Shown: positions 1-4,922, counted from the first letter of the stretch. The stretch: DNA of 5,915 bases from Euryarchaeota archaeon UBA287 (GCA_002495235.1 DAEG01000025.1:1-5915), one strand, 5' to 3'. A program made the numbers and translations. Notes: generated by a model not told the origin, from the letters alone.

Positions 1-164
1 TCTGGGATCCCCTGACACCTCAGCCACACGACGTTGATGTGAAGGCCCTCTTAAGGCTTGCTGTTCTTTACAACATACCGACCGCCAGCAACAGGAAGAG
101 CGCAGATCATCTCATAAGTTCACCCCTCTGGGTTCTCCCAGAGGACAAGAGCGACACAGATTAG
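1..164 (+). CDS. mgsA: Methylglyoxal synthase, C-terminal fragment (cut by window edge)
   Basis: Reading in frame from base 3 gives 53 residues to a TAG at 162-164, beginning WDPLTPQPHDVDVKALLRLA and continuing with VLYNIPTASNR and SADHLISSPL. This is the conserved C-terminal part of methylglyoxal synthase, which converts dihydroxyacetone phosphate to methylglyoxal and phosphate in the cytoplasm. The PHDxD motif (His 9 and Asp 12 of the fragment) corresponds to the active-site His and Asp of the family (His98 and Asp101 in the E. coli enzyme). Bases 1-2 (TC) fit the usual Phe before WDP. The start lies outside the window. After the SSPL motif only about 12 residues remain, fewer than the E. 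coli enzyme has there. Its last 45 bp overlap the 3' end of the convergent transporter gene. The motif string is very characteristic, so identity is secure even from a fragment. Confidence 0.9.
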   Translation, partial: WDPLTPQPHDVDVKALLRLAVLYNIPTASNRKSADHLISSPLWVLPEDKSDTD

Positions 165-1094
165 CATTGGCGCAAGGAAGAAACCGGAGATGCCGAAAGT
201 AAGACCCCCTCCTATGAATGCCAGCAGGAGAAGCAGTGGATGCGAGCTCGAATATCTGCCGACAAGCTGTGGCCGCAGAATGAACTCCGGTATGAGATAG
301 ATGAAGATTATCCCTACAAGCAGGAATACTATAAACGGCGTCCATCCCTGAACAAGCAGAACGTAGAAGGAGACGGGAGCGATCACCATCCACTCGGCGA
401 ATATTGGTATCATCGCAGCGATGAACATGAAACCAGTGGCTATTGCCCAGAAAGGAATGCTGAAATAGAGAAAGAACGGCAGTGAGATGAGGGATATCAC
501 TATTGCAGAGTAAAAATTACCAACAAAGACATCGCTTATCTTTTTGCTGCTCTTCTCCAACAAGGAGTATGTTCTATCACTGACCCTTCCTCTTATCGCT
601 CCTGCGAGCCTTTTTCCGTCCGCGATGTAGTAGTAGCAGGATATCACCGCTATGAATCCGTTCAGAACTAACATTGCGATCTCTGTGGCATATTCTCTGA
701 CCGGAAGATTGCTAAGAGAAGCATAAAAAAAGCTCTCAAACCATTCAAATACTGTGGAGAGCAGATCCCCCAGTTGGGGGCTTAGGCCGGAGAGAAGAAC
801 GTTAAATCGCTCAGTCACGTATGTGCTGCCCTGAAAGAGCGATGCCGCCTGAGATGCCATCTCAAATATACCAAGGAGGATTATCGCTGTTATCGGAAGG
901 ATTATCAAAAGTGTTGCCAAGAGAGATGCCGACCTTCCGCCCATTCTCCTGCACAGCCTTATCTTGACCGGATATGCTATGTACGCAAAGACTATGCCCA
1001 GAACTATACCATCTAGCAGAGGATATAGAAAATAGAGCAGGACAATTGAAACTGCGGCTAAAGAGATCAGGTACAATATCCTCTTTCTCTCCAT
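120..1094 (-). CDS. AI-2E family (PerM-like) membrane transporter
   Basis: A 324-residue polytopic membrane protein with hydrophobic segments near residues 6-24, 26-43, 56-78, 137-158, 192-212, 213-232, 252-272, 283-298 and 301-318. The stretch between segments three and four (about 80-135) is amphipathic, as is usual for AI-2E/PerM proteins. The C-terminal signature is clear: IPEFILRPQLVGR at about 268-280, then SHPLLLLLAFIGGG, FGISGFFLAPM and a final helix. The family was named after the E. coli autoinducer-2 exporter TqsA, but most members have no established substrate, and none can be assigned here. The length is slightly short for the family (about 330-370). The start is the first ATG and has no obvious Shine-Dalgarno sequence. 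It is transcribed alone, divergent from guaAA, and converges with mgsA, overlapping its last 45 bp. Confidence 0.88.
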   Translation of the reverse strand: MERKRILYLISLAAVSIVLLYFLYPLLDGIVLGIVFAYIAYPVKIRLCRRMGGRSASLLATLLIILPITAIILLGIFEMASQAASLFQGSTYVTERFNVLLSGLSPQLGDLLSTVFEWFESFFYASLSNLPVREYATEIAMLVLNGFIAVISCYYYIADGKRLAGAIRGRVSDRTYSLLEKSSKKISDVFVGNFYSAIVISLISLPFFLYFSIPFWAIATGFMFIAAMIPIFAEWMVIAPVSFYVLLVQGWTPFIVFLLVGIIFIYLIPEFILRPQLVGRYSSSHPLLLLLAFIGGGLTFGISGFFLAPMLICVALVLWENPEG

Positions 1095-1144
1095 ACTAGA
1101 AATGAGATAACCGACTATTACACTTTGCTACAATGTGACCCGCA

Positions 1145-1154
1145 CTTATAAGAA
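1145..1154 (-). promoter_or_regulatory. Possible box A for the AI-2E transporter gene
   Basis: Read on the - strand, this is TTCTTATAAG, a TATA-like element centred about 55 bases before the ATG at 1094. It would give a leader of about 28 bases. An alternative, weaker element (GTGTAATA, 1116-1123) sits at the leaderless distance of about 26 bases used by other genes in the window. The sequence alone does not decide between them. Confidence 0.3.
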
Positions 1155-1167
1155 TAGAAACACATAC

Positions 1168-1233
1168 TTCTCTGCATCATGACAGAGCTTACTCTGCTGT
1201 CATATCCACATATTCCAACTCGTTTTACTCTGC
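1168..1233. repeat. Short direct repeats and an inverted repeat in the transporter/guaAA divergent spacer
   Basis: The 9-mer TTACTCTGC occurs exactly at 1189-1197 and 1225-1233, with a near copy TTCTCTGC at 1168-1175. Interleaved is a perfect 7-bp inverted repeat, ATGACAG at 1179-1185 and CTGTCAT at 1197-1203, with an 11-base spacer. An inner alternative, CAGAG/CTCTG with a 4-base loop, lies at 1183-1196. It all lies upstream of the guaAA box A (1257-1264), where an archaeal regulator could bind. An operator role is inference; short repeats also arise by chance. Confidence 0.3.
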
Positions 1234-1250
1234 ATTTTAAACCGCAAATT

Positions 1251-1264
1251 GCAAAATTTTATTA
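1251..1264 (+). promoter_or_regulatory. BRE plus box A promoter of guaAA (leaderless)
   Basis: GCAAAA (1251-1256) fits the archaeal purine-rich BRE pattern and is followed directly by TTTTATTA (1257-1264). The box A centre lies 25.5 bases before the GTG at 1286, so transcription is expected to start at the first base of the start codon. There is no Shine-Dalgarno sequence before this GTG, in agreement with a leaderless message. Confidence 0.7.
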
Positions 1265-1285
1265 GATAAACTCCCAATTAGCGTT

Positions 1286-1828
1286 GTGAATGTTGTTGTC
1301 ATAGATAATGGCGGGCAGTGGACACATCTGGAGTACAGAGCGTTAAGAGAGCTCGGAGCTGATGTTAAGGTAGTGCCAAACACAACGAGAGTAGAAGATA
1401 TTGAGTGCGATGCTCTCGTCCTTTCTGGCGGTAAAGGTAGCGTAAACGATGGCATGGGATTCTGCGATGAATATCTGGATAAGCTCGGAGTTCCTGTTCT
1501 TGGCATATGCATGGGACTTCATATAATCGCAAAGCATTTCGGTGGGCAAGTTGAAAAGGGCGCAGGTGAGTACGGAAAAATTGAGATACGTGTGACAGAT
1601 AGTGATGAGATCTTCGCAAACCTTTCTAAAAAATTTAACGTCTGGGAGTCACATGGTGAAGAAGTCACTTTCCTGCCAGATTGCTTCTCTCTGCTTGCAA
1701 GCTCTGAAACATGCAATATTGAAGCAGTGAAGTTCAAGGACATCTATGGTGTACAGTTCCATCCTGAAGTCAGGGAAACCGAGAACGGGAAGGCTATCAT
1801 GAGAAATTTTCTGGAGCTGGTCAGATGA
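1286..1828 (+). CDS. guaAA: GMP synthase glutamine amidotransferase subunit A (split archaeal type)
   Basis: A 180-residue class I glutamine amidotransferase. It hydrolyses glutamine and passes ammonia to the separate ATP-pyrophosphatase subunit, which converts XMP to GMP. The N-terminus VVVIDNGGQWTH is typical of archaeal GuaA subunits. The nucleophile is Cys75 in GICMGLH; the rest of the triad is His159 and Glu161 in GVQFHPEV. VLSGG at 45-49 supplies the oxyanion region. GICMGLH differs from the common GICLGHQ, with His where Gln is frequent. The length equals that of the free-standing archaeal subunit; in bacteria this domain is fused to the synthetase. No synthetase subunit lies in this window. 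The GTG start is supported by a box A 25.5 bases upstream and by homology starting at once. The stop overlaps the next ATG (ATGA), so the two are translated from one message. Confidence 0.95.
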   Translation: MNVVVIDNGGQWTHLEYRALRELGADVKVVPNTTRVEDIECDALVLSGGKGSVNDGMGFCDEYLDKLGVPVLGICMGLHIIAKHFGGQVEKGAGEYGKIEIRVTDSDEIFANLSKKFNVWESHGEEVTFLPDCFSLLASSETCNIEAVKFKDIYGVQFHPEVRETENGKAIMRNFLELVR

Positions 1829-2331
1829 ACATCAGCAGGGTCTACGCCGCAATCCACTATGCTCTAGGTCTGTTCCTGCTCCTGTCCGCTCCAGGGTCTA
1901 TAACACTGAAAGTGATGCTTGCGCTACTCTACAGCACCATTGTCCCGGTCCTGTTCATGGCCTTCAACAAGAACGGAAATGCAGGCATGCTTTTTCTTTC
2001 GTACTTCACTCTGGTTGTATATCCGCTATTCGCGGTCCTGCTTTACTTTCTTAACTCGGGCTATGGCATAAAATCGTTGTCTTCCCTTGCCCTAGCTTCA
2101 TTCCTCTCAGTTTCAGCATATCTTGCCTATAGAGAAGAAAGCAAGGCCGCAACTGAAGAAAATGTTATGGACAAGGGAGAACCCGAGCTTCCTGCGCAAG
2201 CAGAAGTCGATGTAAATATTGAAGATGCCATAATCGGTATAAGAAACGCAATAAACAATGAAAAAGAAAAAAATGAGAAGATAAGAGAAAGAATAAGGGA
2301 AATAAGGGAAAAGATCAATTCAATGCAATAG
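1825..2331 (+). CDS. Uncharacterised four-helix membrane protein with C-terminal isoleucine zipper
   Basis: I do not recognise a family. The 168 residues form four hydrophobic segments (about 7-22, 28-47, 54-76, 84-102), then a charged linker (103-130), then a highly charged helix to the C-terminus. In that helix Ile occupies positions 132, 136, 139, 143, 153, 157, 160 and 164, an alternating 3/4 spacing that fits a parallel coiled coil; positions 146 and 150 of the same register are Glu and Asn. The tail is rich in Lys, Glu and Arg (EKEKNEKIRERIREIREK). With four helices both ends should lie on the same side, probably the cytoplasm. GGAG at 1813-1816 is a good ribosome binding site 8 bases before the ATG, which overlaps the guaAA stop by 4 bp. 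The TAG stop shares its G with the first base of tRNA-Pro. The zipper suggests oligomerisation or a partner; function is unknown. Confidence 0.85.
   Translation: MNISRVYAAIHYALGLFLLLSAPGSITLKVMLALLYSTIVPVLFMAFNKNGNAGMLFLSYFTLVVYPLFAVLLYFLNSGYGIKSLSSLALASFLSVSAYLAYREESKAATEENVMDKGEPELPAQAEVDVNIEDAIIGIRNAINNEKEKNEKIRERIREIREKINSMQ
2261..2273 (-). terminator. Possible T-rich terminator for the rps6e-aIF2-gamma-PIN operon
   Basis: On the - strand this reads TTTTTTTCTTTTT, a run typical of archaeal intrinsic termination, about 112 bases beyond the PIN stop. On the + strand it encodes the Lys/Glu part of the zipper protein, so the A-richness may only reflect codons. If it is used, the operon transcript runs antisense through the whole tRNA. 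Confidence 0.3.
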
Positions 2332-2403
2332 GGGCTGTGGGGTAGCTTGGCATCCTACGGGCTTCGGGAGCCCGAGACCCCAGTTCAAATCTGGGCAGCC
2401 CCA
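2331..2403 (+). tRNA. tRNA-Pro (CGG anticodon)
   Basis: All four arms fold. The acceptor stem is GGGGCTG (2331-2337) with CAGCCCC (2396-2402), 7 of 7 pairs, followed by discriminator A at 2403. T8 is at 2338. The D loop holds GG at 2349-2350. The anticodon stem is CGGGC/GCCCG (2358-2362, 2370-2374). The loop TTCGGGA carries anticodon CGG at 2365-2367 and G at position 37, as expected for tRNA-Pro. The T arm is CCCAG/CTGGG around TTCAAAT (2384-2390). There is no intron, and CCA is not encoded (TCA follows), so a nucleotidyltransferase must add it. It reads CCG codons. No separate box A is obvious upstream, and the first base is the last base of the preceding stop codon, so it is probably cut out of the guaAA transcript. 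Confidence 0.97.
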
Positions 2404-2741
2404 TCAATCACAAGCATCTTTTTTTCACGGAGGTACGCTGTTCTTACGCCCCTGGCTTTTGCACTCTTTCGCAGCTCTCTGTCGTTAGTCGCAAGAATGC
2501 AGCCGCTCGCTGACGCCACCTCTACGAGATCCGCGTCAGCATAGCTCAAAACGCTTTTCAAAACCCCGCACTTCAGTTCGACGAAGTTGAGAGCCGCCCT
2601 GGCGTGCTGTGAGCGCATGGACCTGAGCTCGTCCACAACGCTCTCTGTCACAAAAAGCTCATGATCTCCGAGGTCCACACCGAATCGGAACAGGGAGATC
2701 AGCATGTTGGTGTCCAGCAGGAGTTTATCTGAGGATCCCAT
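2385..2741 (-). CDS. Fcf1-like PIN-domain nuclease
   Basis: A single PIN domain of 118 residues. The acidic metal ligands are visible: Asp10 in LLLDTNML, Glu38 in VVDEL, Asp69 and Asp71 in YADADL, and Asp87 in ATNDREL, followed by GVRTAYLREKK typical of archaeal Fcf1-type proteins. Fcf1 relatives in eukaryotes act in 18S rRNA processing. Archaeal copies commonly sit directly after aIF2-gamma, as here, so an RNA-processing role is more likely than a VapC toxin; no antitoxin gene is adjacent. It starts inside aIF2-gamma (17 bp overlap) with no good Shine-Dalgarno sequence, so coupled translation is likely. The stop TGA (2385-2387) is the antisense of the T loop of tRNA-Pro, and the last residues GAAQI are encoded entirely by the complement of the tRNA 3' half. 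Confidence 0.88.
   Translation of the reverse strand: MGSSDKLLLDTNMLISLFRFGVDLGDHELFVTESVVDELRSMRSQHARAALNFVELKCGVLKSVLSYADADLVEVASASGCILATNDRELRKSAKARGVRTAYLREKKMLVIDGAAQI
2419..2425 (+). terminator. Oligo-T terminator after tRNA-Pro
   Basis: Seven consecutive T residues begin 16 bases after the tRNA discriminator base. Runs of this kind terminate archaeal RNA polymerase, so this is the probable end of the guaAA-membrane protein-tRNA transcript. It lies within the PIN gene, where the complementary A run encodes the two Lys of REKKML. Confidence 0.6.
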
Positions 2742-3957
2742 AGCCGATCAATCGCCATCTCGAGCCGAAGCGCCTGCTTATAGCAACCCTCTGGCTCCTC
2801 ACGGGGCACACAGGAACCTTCAGAGTCACGTAGGCCGTATCCCCCTTGGTATTCTTCACGGTGCCCACGGTAGTGGCTGACCCTACATTCAGCATGAGCG
2901 GTTCGGTGGTTTTTATAGGCTCTACCGGTATATCCCCCTCCAGCCCGACCACTCTGTCAAGAAGACTGACCTCTATGTTGATATCCAACAGAACCTCTGG
3001 AAGAGTTCCCGGTTTTCCAAGCATCTGGCCAGCTAGAGAATCGCTCTTGGTCAGAGAGGGGTCCAGATGTGTGCCCACCGCTATCAGACCACCACCCCTG
3101 GCGCTATCAAGATCCAGCTCACCTGCCCTAAGGGACGAGACCTCGGAGAAGAGGGGCGTCCAAACGATCTTGTTATGCTCCTCCTTCTTTATGCCCGGTC
3201 TTATCTCTATCTCGTCACCCAATTCGAGCTGCCCCTGGATCACTGTTCCTCCCAGAACACCGCCCCTGAGTTCTGCAGGCTTCATGCCGGGCCTGTTCAC
3301 GTCAAAGGATCGCAGTATGCTCATCAATAACGGGCTCTCCAGCTCGCGATCAGGAACCGGAATGCTCTCGATCAGAGCCTTCATCAGCACATCAACATTG
3401 GCTCCGTGATGAGCAGACACGGGTATTATAGGAGAGTTCTCTGCGACAGTGCCTCTGACAAAATCCTTGATCTGAGCGTAATTCTTTCTTATCCCCTCTT
3501 CAGACACGAGATCGATCTTTGTCTGTGCTATCACGATGTCCCTTATGCCAAGGATGTCTAGAGCCTCAAGATGCTCCCTTGTCTGCGGCTGGGGGCATTT
3601 CTCATTCGCAGCTATGACTAGCATGGCCCCGTCCATGACCGCCGCGCCGGAAAGCATTACCGCCATGAGAGTCTCATGCCCCGGACTGTCAACAAATGAG
3701 ACGACTCGTTCAAGCTCCGTATCGCCACCACACTCAGGGCATACGGGCATGTTGCAGTAGCACTGCGGTTCATCGCAACCGCGGCACTTATAAAACGCGG
3801 CATCGGCGTATCCCAGTTTTATAGATATGCCTCTCTTTATCTCCTCACTGTGCCTGTCAGTCCACTCACCCGTGAGAGCGTTAGTCAGAGTGGTCTTGCC
3901 GTGGTCTACATGACCGACCATCCCTATGTTGACTTCAGGCTGTCTTGGAACCTTCAT
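2725..3957 (-). CDS. eif2g: Translation initiation factor 2 subunit gamma (aIF2-gamma)
   Basis: A 410-residue translational GTPase, the gamma subunit of the aIF2 heterotrimer that brings initiator Met-tRNA to the small ribosomal subunit. The G domain has GHVDHGKT at 15-22 (P loop), a switch 1 region around EEIKRGISIKLGYA (38-51), DSPGH at 90-94 and SAHHGAN at 181-187. Four cysteines form the family zinc knuckle (58, 61, 73, 76), with extra Cys at 66 and 68. Two beta-barrel domains follow (about 205-320 and 325-410). The length is normal for the family. The G4 motif reads TKID (146-149) in place of NKxD. The ATG at 3957 lies inside rps6e (23 bp overlap) and is preceded by GAGGAG at 3965-3970, a strong ribosome binding site 7 bases away. 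It belongs to one operon with rps6e and the PIN gene. Confidence 0.97.
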   Translation of the reverse strand: MKVPRQPEVNIGMVGHVDHGKTTLTNALTGEWTDRHSEEIKRGISIKLGYADAAFYKCRGCDEPQCYCNMPVCPECGGDTELERVVSFVDSPGHETLMAVMLSGAAVMDGAMLVIAANEKCPQPQTREHLEALDILGIRDIVIAQTKIDLVSEEGIRKNYAQIKDFVRGTVAENSPIIPVSAHHGANVDVLMKALIESIPVPDRELESPLLMSILRSFDVNRPGMKPAELRGGVLGGTVIQGQLELGDEIEIRPGIKKEEHNKIVWTPLFSEVSSLRAGELDLDSARGGGLIAVGTHLDPSLTKSDSLAGQMLGKPGTLPEVLLDINIEVSLLDRVVGLEGDIPVEPIKTTEPLMLNVGSATTVGTVKNTKGDTAYVTLKVPVCPVRSQRVAISRRFGSRWRLIGYGILR

Positions 3958-4327
3958 CTTCCTTCTCCTCTATCGGACGGGGCCCCTCCCTGACAACCTT
4001 CATGTTTATCTGTGTGATCTCCTGCGAGACCATGTTTCCGCGGACGTGCTTTTTCTTCCGCTGCCCCTCCGTTTCGGCCTTGAATCCCTTGCTTTTTGAT
4101 AGAAGTACGTTCTTTCTTCCTATGGCGGAGATGTCGTTTCGCATCGGAAAACCGTCTCTGTCGCTGCCACCGGTTATGACAAGTCTGTATCCGGGGAGAC
4201 CGACAAGTATGCCATCAACCTCGTCCCCGATCCTCTTGCCCAGCAGGGCTCCCGCGTGCTGGTCCTTTACCTCAAGCTGCCTGGTCTTCCCATCCTTTGT
4301 GCTCACGTTGACACGAAACTCAACCAT
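3935..4327 (-). CDS. rps6e: 30S ribosomal protein eS6 (S6e)
   Basis: A 130-residue archaeal eS6, a small-subunit protein shared with eukaryotes. Recognisable segments are MVEFRVNVSTKDGKT, LLGKRIGDEVDG (29-40), GYRLVITGGSDRDGFPMRND (46-65) and the basic RKKKHVRGN (90-98). The C-terminal tail is short and acidic (EEKEDEGSK), without the long helix of the eukaryotic protein. The start is leaderless: box A is centred 26.5 bases upstream and no ribosome binding site precedes the ATG. It is the first gene of the operon and overlaps aIF2-gamma by 23 bp; its Glu/Lys tail codons supply the Shine-Dalgarno sequence of that gene. The order S6e, aIF2-gamma, PIN is common in archaea. Confidence 0.97.
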   Translation of the reverse strand: MVEFRVNVSTKDGKTRQLEVKDQHAGALLGKRIGDEVDGILVGLPGYRLVITGGSDRDGFPMRNDISAIGRKNVLLSKSKGFKAETEGQRKKKHVRGNMVSQEITQINMKVVREGPRPIEEKEDEGSKTA

Positions 4328-4349
4328 AGTAAAGTAATGAGTTCGTGCA

Positions 4350-4363
4350 AATTAAAACTTTCG
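4350..4363 (-). promoter_or_regulatory. Box A promoter of the rps6e operon (leaderless)
   Basis: Read on the - strand, CGAAAG (4358-4363) is followed by TTTTAATT (4350-4357), a BRE/box A pair. The box A centre is 26.5 bases before the rps6e ATG, which predicts a leaderless message. The upstream half directly abuts the stop codon of the decarboxylase gene (4364-4366). Confidence 0.65.
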
Positions 4364-4750
4364 TTACGGCCTTGAGTGCCTTGGTGTTACCGTTAGCAGC
4401 GCCTTGCCTGCGTGGAAGAACGCCTTGGCAAAATCCGCAACAACCTCCGGATCATAGTACTTGCATGAGAAACAGTCAATGTATGCACTTTTCAGATCGT
4501 TGGAGAGGTGACCCGATATGAGGGAGGTCTCTATCAGCTGAAGGAAGCTCAGACCCTCCTTATCGCCAGAACCAAAGCGATAGACCTGACAATCGCCATA
4601 CCGCTTCATGTCTATCAGATCGCACAGCTCTATGGCGAACCTTCTCACTTCCTCCTCGGAGTCTATGATCTCCGGATCACACCCAAAGAGGTCTATCGAC
4701 GTTAGCATACCCCAGAGGGTACCTTCTTCCATGGCTTCGCTGTAGTTCAC
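4364..4750 (-). CDS. Pyruvoyl-dependent decarboxylase of the AdoMet decarboxylase family (SpeD/SpeH-like)
   Basis: From GTG at 4750 this encodes 128 residues, the size of prokaryotic class 1B AdoMet decarboxylase proenzymes, which cut themselves at a Ser that becomes the pyruvoyl cofactor. LIETSLISGHLSND and SAYIDCFSCKYYDPE match the core. Taking Ser76 as the pyruvoyl precursor, Ser68, His81 and Cys96 lie at -8, +5 and +20, exactly the spacing of Ser55, Ser63, His68 and Cys83 in the Thermotoga maritima enzyme. Differences are Thr instead of Glu before the cleavage Ser, and SND in place of the WPE that follows the His. Usual role: decarboxylated AdoMet for spermidine synthesis. Family members have also become arginine or ornithine decarboxylases, so the substrate is open. 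The start is set by box A TTTAAATA 26.5 bases upstream; ATG 4732 is the alternative. The longest frame (from 4999) adds 83 unrelated residues. The stop lies 36 bp before rps6e. Confidence 0.8.
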   Translation of the reverse strand: MNYSEAMEEGTLWGMLTSIDLFGCDPEIIDSEEEVRRFAIELCDLIDMKRYGDCQVYRFGSGDKEGLSFLQLIETSLISGHLSNDLKSAYIDCFSCKYYDPEVVADFAKAFFHAGKALLTVTPRHSRP

Positions 4751-4772
4751 GGATGGCGAAAAGATGTCACCA

Positions 4773-4780
4773 TATTTAAA
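4773..4780 (-). promoter_or_regulatory. Box A promoter of the decarboxylase gene (leaderless)
   Basis: TTTAAATA on the - strand matches the archaeal box A consensus (TTTAWATA) exactly and is preceded by an A-rich stretch suited to a BRE. Its centre is 26.5 bases before an in-frame GTG at 4750. This fixes the start at 4750 and rules out the upstream part of the open frame, which would lie before the promoter. Confidence 0.7.
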
Positions 4781-4838
4781 ATTTTTGATTACCGCGTCCG
4801 TGGGAAGATTCAAAGAGAACAGGTAAATAGTAAGAGGG

Positions 4839-4846
4839 TTATACAA
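4839..4846 (+). promoter_or_regulatory. Possible TATA element for the candidate C/D RNA
   Basis: TTATACAA is centred about 26 bases before base 4869, the first base of the predicted C box. The region just upstream (GAGGG) is a poor BRE, so support is moderate at best. Confidence 0.35.
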
Positions 4847-4860
4847 AGACAGTGCTGCCT

Positions 4861-4922
4861 TCTGACCGATGATGAGACGACTCACTGAAAAATGAAGACC
4901 CCTATGAGGCACTGAGGCCAGA
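4861..4922 (+). ncRNA. Candidate C/D box guide sRNA
   Basis: The order of boxes is that of an archaeal C/D sRNA, which guides fibrillarin-type 2'-O-methylation. C box ATGATGA is at 4869-4875, D' CTGA at 4885-4888, C' ATGAAGA (one change from consensus) at 4892-4898 and D CTGA at 4912-4915. D' and C' are 3 bases apart. The spacers are 9 bases (4876-4884, shorter than the usual 12) and 13 bases (4899-4911). The flanks can form a terminal stem, TCTGACC (4861-4867) with GGCCAGA (4916-4922), 6 of 7 pairs with one A-C mismatch. A TATA-like element lies at the right distance upstream. It occupies the otherwise empty spacer between two divergent genes. No target was identified, and the boxes are short enough to arise by chance. 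Confidence 0.42.

Noticed and set aside
4..11. GGGATCCC palindrome, with further GGATCC sites near 2733, 5113 and 5874
   Set aside because: Scattered six-base sites inside coding sequence; no spacing or context suggests a function.
51..110. 19-codon frame on the - strand (MICALPVAGG...)
   Set aside because: It lies wholly antisense to the well-supported methylglyoxal synthase fragment and has no ribosome binding site.
240..485. 81-codon open frame on the + strand
   Set aside because: Antisense of the AI-2E transporter; strongly charged and without motif or promoter.
2385..2741. VapC-type toxin reading of the PIN gene
   Set aside because: No antitoxin gene is adjacent, and the position after aIF2-gamma plus the YLREKK ending fit the Fcf1-like family.
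2846..3409. 187-codon open frame on the + strand
   Set aside because: It is the antisense of aIF2-gamma, rich in Ser/Pro/Arg without any recognisable motif; the - strand gene is certain.
3945..4337. 130-codon open frame on the + strand
   Set aside because: Antisense of rps6e with almost the same boundaries; a shadow frame.
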